Assembly: GCA_049965795.1 (NCBI GenBank)
Contig: JBMFVW010000022.1
Location: 1 to 28,897, forward strand
Length of the DNA: 28,897 nucleotides
From: Acidulodesulfobacterium_A sp049965795
GTDB taxonomy: Bacteria > SZUA-79 > Acidulodesulfobacterales > Acidulodesulfobacteraceae
Direction of reading: 5' to 3'
Shown: positions 1-6,417 of the stretch, piece after piece
Layout of the letters: every line of letters begins with the position of its first letter
Numbering within the stretch: the first letter of the stretch is position 1
Position numbers and translations under genes: made by a program
The notes under the pieces: model-generated
Told to the model about the DNA's origin: nothing
What the model saw: the letters and a program-made list of their open reading frames with translations, nothing else
Databases searched by the model: none

Positions 1-243
1 GTAAGTTGCAATGCTAAATGATTACAATATAATTTTTGAATATGAAGATAACTAAACAATCTTCGGACCAAAATTTAGCAATCTTAAATTGTAAATATAA
101 TTTAAGATAAAATATTAAAACATACGTTTAATTAATCCAGCTATGTGGCATTAAAAAAATGTATTGATAAATTATTTCAGAAACTATTAATTCTATTTTT
201 CCGAATTGTTTATCAAGGACGCTTAATATATATTTATATTCTA
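1..243. other. AT-rich stretch with a weak overlapping frame
   Basis: This is about 240 bases of very AT-rich sequence with no convincing gene. On the - strand a 39-codon frame starts at a TTG (247-245) that overlaps the stop of the nucleotidyltransferase gene, and ends at a TAA at 130-128. The same frame then stays open for about 37 more codons. Minimal nucleotidyltransferases are often followed by a HEPN-type or substrate-binding partner gene in this position. The frame could therefore be a decayed partner, but I recognise no HEPN motif in it and chance is the simpler explanation. Confidence 0.25.
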
Positions 244-555
244 TCAAAGCATAACACCTGTTTTTTTTGCGATATTAAAGATATCTTTATCTTTTGAATT
301 TTTCCCTTTTATAATAACGTCTATTTTTTGTTCTCCGAGTTTTTTTGTAAGTTCGGTTAAAAAATTAATTTTTTTATTGAAAATTTCTAAAGCGTCGTCG
401 CTTGTTTCTATATAAATATCAATATCACCTCCTTTCTGCGATAAATCAGCCCTTGAGCCGAATATATATAGCGAAGGATCTGTAAATATAAGATTCGTAA
501 AATGTTTTATGATTTTAACCTCGTTTTCGTTCAATCTTACCTTGTTATAAATCAT
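244..555 (-). CDS. Minimal nucleotidyltransferase domain protein (MNT family)
   Basis: This 103-aa protein is essentially one nucleotidyltransferase domain. The signature is visible: G33-S34 of the GS motif, then the acidic pair D44 and D46 in GGDIDIYIE, and a third acidic residue D79 in KIDVII. All three metal-binding positions are present, so the enzyme could be active. Proteins of this size and motif usually act as antitoxins that modify (AMPylate) a neighbouring HEPN toxin, or belong to related two-gene pairs. No intact partner is visible on either side: the next gene upstream (685-1113) is unrelated and the downstream 243 bases hold only a weak short frame. There is no clear ribosome binding site before the ATG. 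The family call is firm; the biological role is open because the partner is missing or lies outside the window. Confidence 0.8.
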   Translation of the reverse strand: MIYNKVRLNENEVKIIKHFTNLIFTDPSLYIFGSRADLSQKGGDIDIYIETSDDALEIFNKKINFLTELTKKLGEQKIDVIIKGKNSKDKDIFNIAKKTGVML

Positions 556-568
556 AGGAACTTATCTC

Positions 569-593
569 ATTTATTATTATATACATAATAAAT
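569..593 (-). promoter_or_regulatory. Inverted repeat and -10 box upstream of the nucleotidyltransferase
   Basis: A perfect 9-bp inverted repeat (569-577 and 585-593, 7-nt spacer) lies just upstream of the nucleotidyltransferase start. On the - strand it contains a TATAAT (581-576), which would place a transcription start about 14 nt before the ATG. The -35 region is poor. An operator overlapping the -10 would suit the autoregulation common in antitoxin genes, but the sequence is so AT-rich that chance symmetry is possible. Confidence 0.35.
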
Positions 594-684
594 CATATCT
601 TAAAAAAACAAATGCATTTATCATTACAAAAGTTAATTGCCTTCTTTATAATTATATCAAATAAAATAAAAATTTAAGCGGATT

Positions 685-1113
685 TCATTTCCGTGATATA
701 GTTGCTATACGCTTAAACAGACCTTTCTTTGCAGGTTTTATTACGGGCTTGTAAGATTCCAGGTCCGCTATATCTTCCGGTTTTTCCTTGGAAACGATAA
801 TCCATGGCGGTGGCGTCGTTAAAGAACAGCCGCCGCCGGACATTCTCGGATGGTAAATTTTTATTATAGACGGTTCTTCTTTGGTATGGACGTAAAACCA
901 TCCGCAAATCTTGTCCAGATTTTTTATTTCGTTCATCCTTTCCTTTAAAAATCCGGCTGCCTCCCCGGCATCCATTTCGCCCTTTTCTTCGTCCGTTTGG
1001 GTATAGACGTAATGCCATTGCGAACCGGAATTTTTTACGTCTTCAATTAGCTTTTCGACTGCCTCCCACTGCAAAAGTCCCGAAAAAGCTACTGTGTCTG
1101 CTTTATAAGGCAT
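685..1113 (-). CDS. Hypothetical protein, 142 aa
   Basis: I do not recognise this protein. It is soluble, with no signal peptide or membrane segment. It is rich in Trp, Lys and Glu in its first two thirds, has a central glycine/proline stretch (MSGGGCSLTTPPPW, about residues 90-103), and ends in a basic tail (KKGLFKRIATISRK). The start is well supported: the - strand reads AAAAGGAGAAAGAATT before the ATG, a strong ribosome binding site. Its base composition is less AT-rich than the flanking spacers, as expected of a real gene. It is divergent from the cysteine-rich gene at 1417, and a candidate extended -10 promoter for it lies near 1232-1240. Nothing in the neighbourhood states its job. Confidence 0.65.
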   Translation of the reverse strand: MPYKADTVAFSGLLQWEAVEKLIEDVKNSGSQWHYVYTQTDEEKGEMDAGEAAGFLKERMNEIKNLDKICGWFYVHTKEEPSIIKIYHPRMSGGGCSLTTPPPWIIVSKEKPEDIADLESYKPVIKPAKKGLFKRIATISRK

Positions 1114-1231
1114 AATTCTTTCTCCTTTTATTTTTTAACAGTTTTTAGAAAATTAAATAAACGCTGATGATTTTAAATAATTTCAGCATTTAAACTGTTC
1201 TTTTTGTCAAAACTAAAAACATATACTAAAA

Positions 1232-1240
1232 ATTATAACA
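1232..1240 (-). promoter_or_regulatory. Extended -10 promoter candidate for the 685-1113 gene
   Basis: The - strand reads TGTTATAAT, an extended -10 element, giving a leader of about 110 nt before the gene at 1113. The leader contains a 5-bp GCTGA/TCAGC inverted repeat (1163-1167 and 1183-1187). No good -35 is visible. The element sits back to back with the + strand promoter at 1275-1303, so the 1114-1416 gap is a divergent regulatory region. Confidence 0.35.
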
Positions 1241-1274
1241 TAAAATCAAATATAAAATTTTTTTTATATTCAGC

Positions 1275-1303
1275 TTGACTATATAAAAAATTTTTTATAT
1301 ACT
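1275..1303 (+). promoter_or_regulatory. Sigma-70 promoter with a palindrome filling its spacer
   Basis: TTGACT (1275-1280), a 17-nt spacer, then TATACT (1298-1303) is a near-consensus housekeeping promoter. The spacer is occupied by a perfect 22-bp palindrome (1280-1301; half-site TATATAAAAAA). A dimeric repressor bound there would block RNA polymerase. The promoter points at the cysteine-rich gene at 1417 and, with read-through of the terminator at 1799, at the ArsR gene and efflux genes. Runs of A and T form such symmetry easily, so operator function is less sure than promoter function. Confidence 0.6.
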
Positions 1304-1327
1304 TAAATATAACATGACAGTAAATAT

Positions 1328-1347
1328 TTTAATCATGCATGATTAAA
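1328..1347. promoter_or_regulatory. Perfect 20-bp palindrome, candidate ArsR operator
   Basis: The half-site TTTAATCATG (1328-1337) is followed without spacer by its exact complement (1338-1347). It lies about 25 bases downstream of the 1275-1303 promoter's -10 and 70 bases before the cysteine-rich gene. A dimeric winged-helix repressor such as the ArsR-family protein encoded at 1856 is the obvious candidate ligand. This is inference from position and symmetry. Confidence 0.5.
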
Positions 1348-1416
1348 TAATTTTTGTTTAACCAAAAATTTATTATTTAATTTTTATTAAATTTAATGTA
1401 GAAAAAGGAGGCATAA

Positions 1417-1758
1417 ATGTCCGGAAACAACATTGGTTCCTGCGGATGCGGGTCGGGAAAAGCTAAAAAAAATACCCCAAGAGAAGCGGTAGTGGATATA
1501 AAAAATCTTGAAAACGGCGTGCTTGTCGAGCTAAACGCCGAAGAAGTAACAAAAAGCGATATGGAAAAAAGCATAGAAAATTGCAGCACCGGAAAATGCG
1601 ACTGCCTTAGCGACTCTCAAAAAGCTAAAATAAAATCTATTTCTTTAAAAGAAGGGGATTTTGGAAGCCTTTCTATCGAAATAGAAGGCAATATCGATAA
1701 GGAAGAAATAAAACAGGCAATGGAAAAAGCAGCAAAAAATCAGAAAAAAGGCTCTTGA
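1417..1758 (+). CDS. Small cysteine-rich protein, possible metal binder
   Basis: This 113-aa soluble protein is not recognised. It has two cysteine clusters: CGCGSG near the N-terminus (C9, C11) and C56, C61, C63 in the middle (CSTGKCDC). The remainder is highly charged, with a Lys/Glu-rich predicted helix at the C-terminus. The start is secure: GGAGG lies 6 nt before the ATG. The cysteine spacing would suit binding of a soft metal, a metalloid or a small cofactor, but no known family could be assigned. It is followed by a terminator and then by an ArsR-family gene whose own sensor motif is CxC, so a shared response to a thiophilic metal or metalloid is a reasonable inference. The promoter in front carries two palindromes. 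Confidence 0.7.
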   Translation: MSGNNIGSCGCGSGKAKKNTPREAVVDIKNLENGVLVELNAEEVTKSDMEKSIENCSTGKCDCLSDSQKAKIKSISLKEGDFGSLSIEIEGNIDKEEIKQAMEKAAKNQKKGS

Positions 1759-1798
1759 TGCTGTTGAAATACCTTTTAAACAGATAGATAAAATAGAT

Positions 1799-1824
1799 AA
1801 ACGCCGTAAACTTTGCGGCGTTTT
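1799..1824 (+). terminator. Rho-independent terminator
   Basis: AAACGCCG (1799-1806) pairs with CGGCGTTT (1816-1823) around a short loop, and the hairpin runs into a T tract. It separates the cysteine-rich gene from the ArsR gene, so the latter is reached only by read-through or by its own promoter. Confidence 0.75.
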
Positions 1825-1855
1825 AAATTACAAAACTTAATATGTTTAACAATAA

Positions 1856-2188
1856 ATGAAAATGGGTTTATCTGAAGACTTAATCGAAAGCGAAGAATTT
1901 AATGAATATAATTCATCCTTAGATAATTTAAGGGATATTTTTTATGCTTTATCGGATAATATTAGGCTTGAAGTTATAAGTATGTTAATAGATAACGGGG
2001 AAATGTGCGTCTGTAAATTTCAGGAAATTTTTAAAATATCTCAGCCAAATCTTTCTTTTCATCTGGGCATACTTAGAAAATCTGGTCTTGTTAAAACAAG
2101 GCGAAAAGGCACATGGATGAATTACAGCCTTAACTACGAAAACGAATTTCTAAAAAATTTGATTCTGCTAATAAAAAAAGCGAAATAA
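1856..2188 (+). CDS. ArsR-family winged-helix transcriptional regulator
   Basis: This 110-aa protein has the ArsR/SmtB layout. Residues 26-45 form the first helices (LRDIFYALSDNIRLEVISML), followed by MCVCKF with C51 and C53. That is the CxC sensor position that binds As(III), Sb(III) or similar ions in classical ArsR proteins. The recognition helix is SQPNLSFHLGILRKSGLV (62-79), followed by a beta-wing (KTRRKGTWMNYSL). The classical third cysteine is not visible, so the ligand is uncertain. There is no good ribosome binding site; ATG 1856 or ATG 1862 could be used. It lies 20 nt before a TolC-EmrA-EmrB efflux set and is probably its regulator. The palindromes at 1280-1347 are candidate operators. 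Confidence 0.9.
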   Translation: MKMGLSEDLIESEEFNEYNSSLDNLRDIFYALSDNIRLEVISMLIDNGEMCVCKFQEIFKISQPNLSFHLGILRKSGLVKTRRKGTWMNYSLNYENEFLKNLILLIKKAK

Positions 2189-2208
2189 AATGTATAAATA
2201 AAATTGAA

Positions 2209-3624
2209 ATGAAAAACAATATAATTGCGATAATTGCGTCAGTTTCTTTATTAATTATTTTTTATACAATAACCCTTATATTGCCTCTAAACGTTTACGC
2301 TAAAACAAACAAAAAAACTTTTTTTGAAGAATATACCGTAAATAAGGCAGTCAGACAGGCGCTGAAAAACAACGATTTAATCAAAAGCGCGGTTCAAAGG
2401 GTTAAAGCCGCGCAGGCAAACTTTAACGCTGCTACTGCCGGAATGCTGCCGAAACTTTCATTTAACTACAACGCTACGAGAATGGAATATCAGCCTTATC
2501 TTCAAACTCAGCCCTTACCTATTCCTACTTTTAATACCTCAGGAGCGAAAAGCGGCTATATGTTTTTTCCTCCGCGCATATACATGAATTCCGACACTAA
2601 TTTTAACTGGAGTCTCGAAATAACCCAGCCGATTTTTACTGGCTTTGCGCTTCTCGATAAAAGGGAGCTTGCAAAAATAGGAATTAATATATCTAATGTC
2701 CAGAAAGAGGAAGCGGTTTTAAACGTTATAGAAAGCGTAAAGATGGCTTATTTTAATGTTTTAAGAGCAAAAGAACAGTTAAAAGTAGCAGTCGAACAGG
2801 CAAAATCTTTAAAATCTCACGAAGAACAGGCAAAATTACTTTATAAACAGGGTGTAATTCCATATAACGACCTGCTTAAATCTGAAGTCGCACTTGCCGA
2901 TGCAGTTCAGTATGAAACATCGTCTAAGACCGCATTAAATATTGCAATTTCTAATTTTAACACGGTTCTAAATCAAAACATAAACGCAAATGACAAATTT
3001 AAAAATATAAGCTATGTTAATTTTAAAAAATACAGATTAGGTTCTCTTTTTGTTTATGCTTTAAAGCACAGGCCTGGATTGAAGATTTTCAGGTTTAAAA
3101 TTAGACAGGCAAATCTGAAAGAAAAAATAGCAGACAGCAGATATTATCCGCAAATATCTGCGTTTGCGGCATATTCGCAATCAGGACAAAATTGGCTTGC
3201 AGAAAACAACGCTTTTAATAACCAGGAAAATAAAATAATTGGTCTAAGCGCCACTTGGACGCTGTTTAACTGGTTTAAAACATCGGATAATTTTCAAAAA
3301 GAAAACCATGAAAAAACAGCATTAAAATACAGTCTTAAATCCTATATAAACGATGTAAGACTTGAAGTGAAGAGCGATTTATTAAATCTTCGGACGGCTT
3401 TTCAAAATATTAAAGCCGCAAAATTGTCGGTAAAACAGGCAAAAGAAAATCTTAAAATTACAAATCTGCAATATATAGAAGAAACTACCACGTCAACCGA
3501 AGTTTTGGATGCAGAAACTTATTTAAAACATGCCGAATTGAACTATTACGATGCGCTTTACGGATACGATATATATTTAGCTAAGCTTCAAAGAGACATA
3601 GGGAGGAACGTTTATGGAGAATAA
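2209..3624 (+). CDS. TolC-family outer-membrane efflux channel
   Basis: This 471-aa protein has an N-terminal signal peptide (hydrophobic residues about 5-30, ending near YAKT) and two related outer-membrane efflux repeats rich in long amphipathic helices. Typical features are KAVRQALKNN after the signal, SLEITQPIF before the first coiled region, and AEAKLLYKQG-like helices (EEQAKLLYKQGVIPYNDLLKSEVALADA). The second repeat ends with EVLDAETYLKHAELNYYDALYGYDIYLAKLQRDIG. The length fits the family. It should form the trimeric outer-membrane and periplasmic duct for the EmrA/EmrB pair that follows; its last codons overlap the EmrA-like start. The start lacks a clear ribosome binding site. The substrate cannot be read from the sequence. 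Confidence 0.93.
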   Translation: MKNNIIAIIASVSLLIIFYTITLILPLNVYAKTNKKTFFEEYTVNKAVRQALKNNDLIKSAVQRVKAAQANFNAATAGMLPKLSFNYNATRMEYQPYLQTQPLPIPTFNTSGAKSGYMFFPPRIYMNSDTNFNWSLEITQPIFTGFALLDKRELAKIGINISNVQKEEAVLNVIESVKMAYFNVLRAKEQLKVAVEQAKSLKSHEEQAKLLYKQGVIPYNDLLKSEVALADAVQYETSSKTALNIAISNFNTVLNQNINANDKFKNISYVNFKKYRLGSLFVYALKHRPGLKIFRFKIRQANLKEKIADSRYYPQISAFAAYSQSGQNWLAENNAFNNQENKIIGLSATWTLFNWFKTSDNFQKENHEKTALKYSLKSYINDVRLEVKSDLLNLRTAFQNIKAAKLSVKQAKENLKITNLQYIEETTTSTEVLDAETYLKHAELNYYDALYGYDIYLAKLQRDIGRNVYGE

Positions 3625-4744
3625 AACGAATGAAAACGAAGTAAATACCGATGCTGCAGATAAATTAGCCGCCGATAAAAAAACCGGCGGAAACGGAAAC
3701 GGTAAAAAAAGCAGAATAAAAAAGAAATACGTTTTAATTGCAATAATCGCAGTTTTAATAATAGGGACAATTTTAGAACTTCATAATATCGAATTTTCAT
3801 TATCCCACGTTACGACAAGCGATGCCTTTGTGAACGGAAGCAGTGCAATAGTGCCTATTGCACCTCAGGTAAAAGGTAAAGTCGTGAGTGTATACGTTAA
3901 AGAAAATCAGTTTGTAAAAAAAGGACAACCGCTGTTCAAAATAGACCAGTCGGATTACATTCAAGAAGTAAACAGGGCGCTTGCCGGATTTAAAGGCAGC
4001 AAAAAACAGATAAAACAGATATACATGTCTATCTTGGTTCAGAAAAGCGCTTTGGCAAAAGCAAGATATAAGCTGAAAGCAGATAAGGCTTTAGAAAAAT
4101 TAGACCGTCAAAACTATATAAGATATAAAAATCTTTATGAAGGAAAAGCAGCCTCAAAGCTTATGTTTGACGAAATGGCTACCAAATACAAAATGGCGGC
4201 GGCTAAAGTAGGTGCAGACAGAGCAAGCCTTACACAGATAGCAGCGAGCATTGCAGAATTAGGAACTGCTTTAAAATCAAGGATGTTTTATGCTAAAACG
4301 TCACGCGCAGCATATAAAATAGCAAAAATTAATCTTCGCAGAACAGTAGTTTATGCGCCGTGCAACGGATATGTTACAAAAAAGAACGTAAACGTCGGAA
4401 GCTACGTTATGCCGGGTATTCCTTACCTTAATGTAGTCAATCTTCGCAAAGTCTGGATAGTGGCTAATTTTAAAGAGTCGGACGTGGACAATATAAAAAT
4501 AGGCGCGCCGGTTATTATAACCGTCGATGCATATCCGGGCGTTACTTTTCACGGAACTGTTTCAAGTTTTCAATCGGGGACGGGTTCGGTTTTCAGTCTT
4601 CTTCCGCCGGAAAATGCGACGGGAAATTATATAAAAGTAGTACAGAGAGTTCCTGTAAAAATTAATTTAAACAAAAAGTTTTATTCTAATACGCCGCTAT
4701 ACCCCGGATTATCTGTAGAACCTTTTGTAAAAATAGAGAAATAA
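3614..4744 (+). CDS. emrA: EmrA/HlyD-type membrane fusion protein
   Basis: This 376-aa periplasmic adaptor starts with a charged cytoplasmic tail (1-35), then one membrane helix (about 38-56, YVLIAIIAVLIIGTILEL). A biotinyl-lipoyl half follows (TTSDAFVNGSSAIVPIAPQVKGKVVSVYVKENQFVKKGQPLF), then a long helical hairpin (about 110-225). The second lipoyl half and beta-barrel come last (VYAPCNGYVTKKNVNVGSYVMPG and onward). TTSDAFVNG with a single N-terminal helix is the EmrA pattern. GGGAGG lies 7-12 nt before the ATG and the start overlaps the TolC gene by 11 nt, so the two are translationally coupled. It should bridge the MFS pump at 4757 to the outer-membrane channel. Confidence 0.92.
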   Translation: MENKTNENEVNTDAADKLAADKKTGGNGNGKKSRIKKKYVLIAIIAVLIIGTILELHNIEFSLSHVTTSDAFVNGSSAIVPIAPQVKGKVVSVYVKENQFVKKGQPLFKIDQSDYIQEVNRALAGFKGSKKQIKQIYMSILVQKSALAKARYKLKADKALEKLDRQNYIRYKNLYEGKAASKLMFDEMATKYKMAAAKVGADRASLTQIAASIAELGTALKSRMFYAKTSRAAYKIAKINLRRTVVYAPCNGYVTKKNVNVGSYVMPGIPYLNVVNLRKVWIVANFKESDVDNIKIGAPVIITVDAYPGVTFHGTVSSFQSGTGSVFSLLPPENATGNYIKVVQRVPVKINLNKKFYSNTPLYPGLSVEPFVKIEK

Positions 4745-4756
4745 ATTGAAATAATC

Positions 4757-6304
4757 ATGGACTTAAAAAATAAATGGTTAATAGTTTTAGCGGTTATTCC
4801 AAGCACGACGCTTTACAGTATGGACATGAGCGTAGTAAACGTTGCCCTGCCTTATATACAGGGCGCGATGGATGCCTCGATAGAGCAGATTACATGGGTT
4901 GTAACCGGCTATATGCTTTCCGGCGTTATTTTAATGCCTTTGGTAAGTTTTTTCAGTTCGCGTTTCGGCAGAAAAAATTACTATTTATCGTCCGTTTTTT
5001 TGTTTACAGTGAGCTCGGTTTTATGCGGGCTTTCCTGGAACTTAGACTCTATAGTTCTTTTTCGGCTGCTTCAGGGGGTTGGAGGCGGCGCGCTTATACC
5101 TCTTTCCCAAACATATCTTGCCGAAAATTTTGAAAAAAAAGAACAGGGCAAAGCTATGGCTATATTCAGTCTTGCTATAGTCTTAGGGCCTGCAATAGGC
5201 CCCTATATCGGCGGCTGGATCGTAACCAACTATTCTTGGCCGTGGGTATTTTACGTTAATCTTCCCATAGGTCTTTTAAATCTAATACTTATATACATGA
5301 TAATCGAAGATCACCCTCTAATGCAAAGAATAAAAGGTAAGGTGGACTTGCTCGGCATAATTTTTTTAACCGTAGGACTCGGAGCAATGCAGATTGTCTT
5401 AACGGACGGACAGTATAAAAACTGGTTTTCTTCAAGCTATATAGTGAATTTAACTATTATATCGGTAGTTGCCTCGATACTTTTCGTCGTGACGGAACTT
5501 ATAGTCGAAAACCCAGCGGTTAATATCAAAGTTTTAAAAGATATTAATTTATCGGCTAATTCTTTTTTATCTATGGTTTTCAGTCTAGGAATATTCGGAA
5601 GCCTGTTTCTTTTGCCGATGTTTTTACAGAAAATAATGGGTTATTCGGCATACGATGCAGGTATTGCTATAATGTCGAGGGGTCTTGCAATGGTTATAAG
5701 CATGCCGCTTACAGGCAGACTGTTTAATAAAGTAGGCCCGAAAATTTTAGTTTTTATAGGATTTATTTTATCCATCATATCTTCTATTCAAATAGGTTCG
5801 ATGAGTCTTAATATGGGGTTTTGGGACGTTTTTTGGCCTCAGTTTACGCAAGGTTTGGGTTTCGGACTCATTATAGTTTCCCTTATGACATCATCCTTAA
5901 TTACGCTTGAAAATAAATATAAAATAGACGGCGCCGGTTTGTTTAATTTGATAAGGCAGGTTGCCGGTTCTATAGGTATCGCCGTGCTGGCGACAATGAT
6001 AGATAATAACACCCAGATGGCGCATTCCGTTCTTGTTCAAAACGTAAGCGATAATACGAAGACTATGTTATCTTTAAGGAGAGCAGCGCAAATTACTCAT
6101 TCCGCCGCATTTTACCCTCCGGTAAAAAAAGTTCTTGCCTTAATTAACGGTATGGTTACACAGCAATCTACGATGATTGCGTTTAATTTAGCTTTTATAT
6201 TTATGGCGGTATGTTTTGCCGTTTCTATACCGGTTATTTTCCTGCTTAAGGGTTCAAAAAGCGCAAAAGATAAAAGCAGATCCTCCTCTATTACCCTTGA
6301 ATGA
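4757..6304 (+). CDS. emrB: EmrB/QacA-type MFS drug-proton antiporter (DHA2)
   Basis: This 515-aa inner-membrane protein is of the 14-helix DHA2 type. The visible family motifs are a D in the first helix (YSMDMSVVNVALPYIQ), motif A with SRFGRKNYY between helices 2 and 3, motif B RLLQGVGGGALIPLSQ, and antiporter motif C LGPAIGPYIGGWI. GLFNLIRQVAGSIGIAV lies in the second half. It should use the proton gradient to move hydrophobic or toxic compounds into the EmrA-TolC duct encoded directly upstream. The start follows the EmrA stop by 12 nt without a clear ribosome binding site. With an ArsR-type regulator in front, a metalloid or organo-metalloid substrate is possible, but EmrB pumps usually export organic compounds. 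Confidence 0.93.
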   Translation: MDLKNKWLIVLAVIPSTTLYSMDMSVVNVALPYIQGAMDASIEQITWVVTGYMLSGVILMPLVSFFSSRFGRKNYYLSSVFLFTVSSVLCGLSWNLDSIVLFRLLQGVGGGALIPLSQTYLAENFEKKEQGKAMAIFSLAIVLGPAIGPYIGGWIVTNYSWPWVFYVNLPIGLLNLILIYMIIEDHPLMQRIKGKVDLLGIIFLTVGLGAMQIVLTDGQYKNWFSSSYIVNLTIISVVASILFVVTELIVENPAVNIKVLKDINLSANSFLSMVFSLGIFGSLFLLPMFLQKIMGYSAYDAGIAIMSRGLAMVISMPLTGRLFNKVGPKILVFIGFILSIISSIQIGSMSLNMGFWDVFWPQFTQGLGFGLIIVSLMTSSLITLENKYKIDGAGLFNLIRQVAGSIGIAVLATMIDNNTQMAHSVLVQNVSDNTKTMLSLRRAAQITHSAAFYPPVKKVLALINGMVTQQSTMIAFNLAFIFMAVCFAVSIPVIFLLKGSKSAKDKSRSSSITLE

Positions 6305-6358
6305 TACAAGCATTTTAAGTAAATCTGTTTCAAACTTTCAAACTTAAAATTAATATTG

Positions 6359-6364
6359 TATAAT
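6359..6364 (+). promoter_or_regulatory. -10 box upstream of the PBP1A gene
   Basis: A perfect TATAAT lies 53 nt before the PBP1A start, with only a weak -35 (TTTCAA, 6336-6341, 17-nt spacer). The leader after it can form a weak TCCGTAA/TTGCGGA hairpin. This is a plausible start of a new transcript after the efflux operon. Confidence 0.4.
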
Positions 6365-6417
6365 ATAAAAATGTCCGTAAATTTATTGCGGAATTAAATA
6401 AATTTATAAAATATTTT

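Noticed and set aside
556..684. Possible HEPN partner upstream of the nucleotidyltransferase
   Set aside because: The gap is only 129 nt, is very AT-rich and holds no frame of adequate length.
1377..1589. 70-aa open frame on the - strand overlapping the cysteine-rich gene
   Set aside because: It is an antisense shadow of the well-supported gene at 1417 (strong ribosome binding site, strong promoter); its composition is Phe/Ser-rich and it has no start signals.
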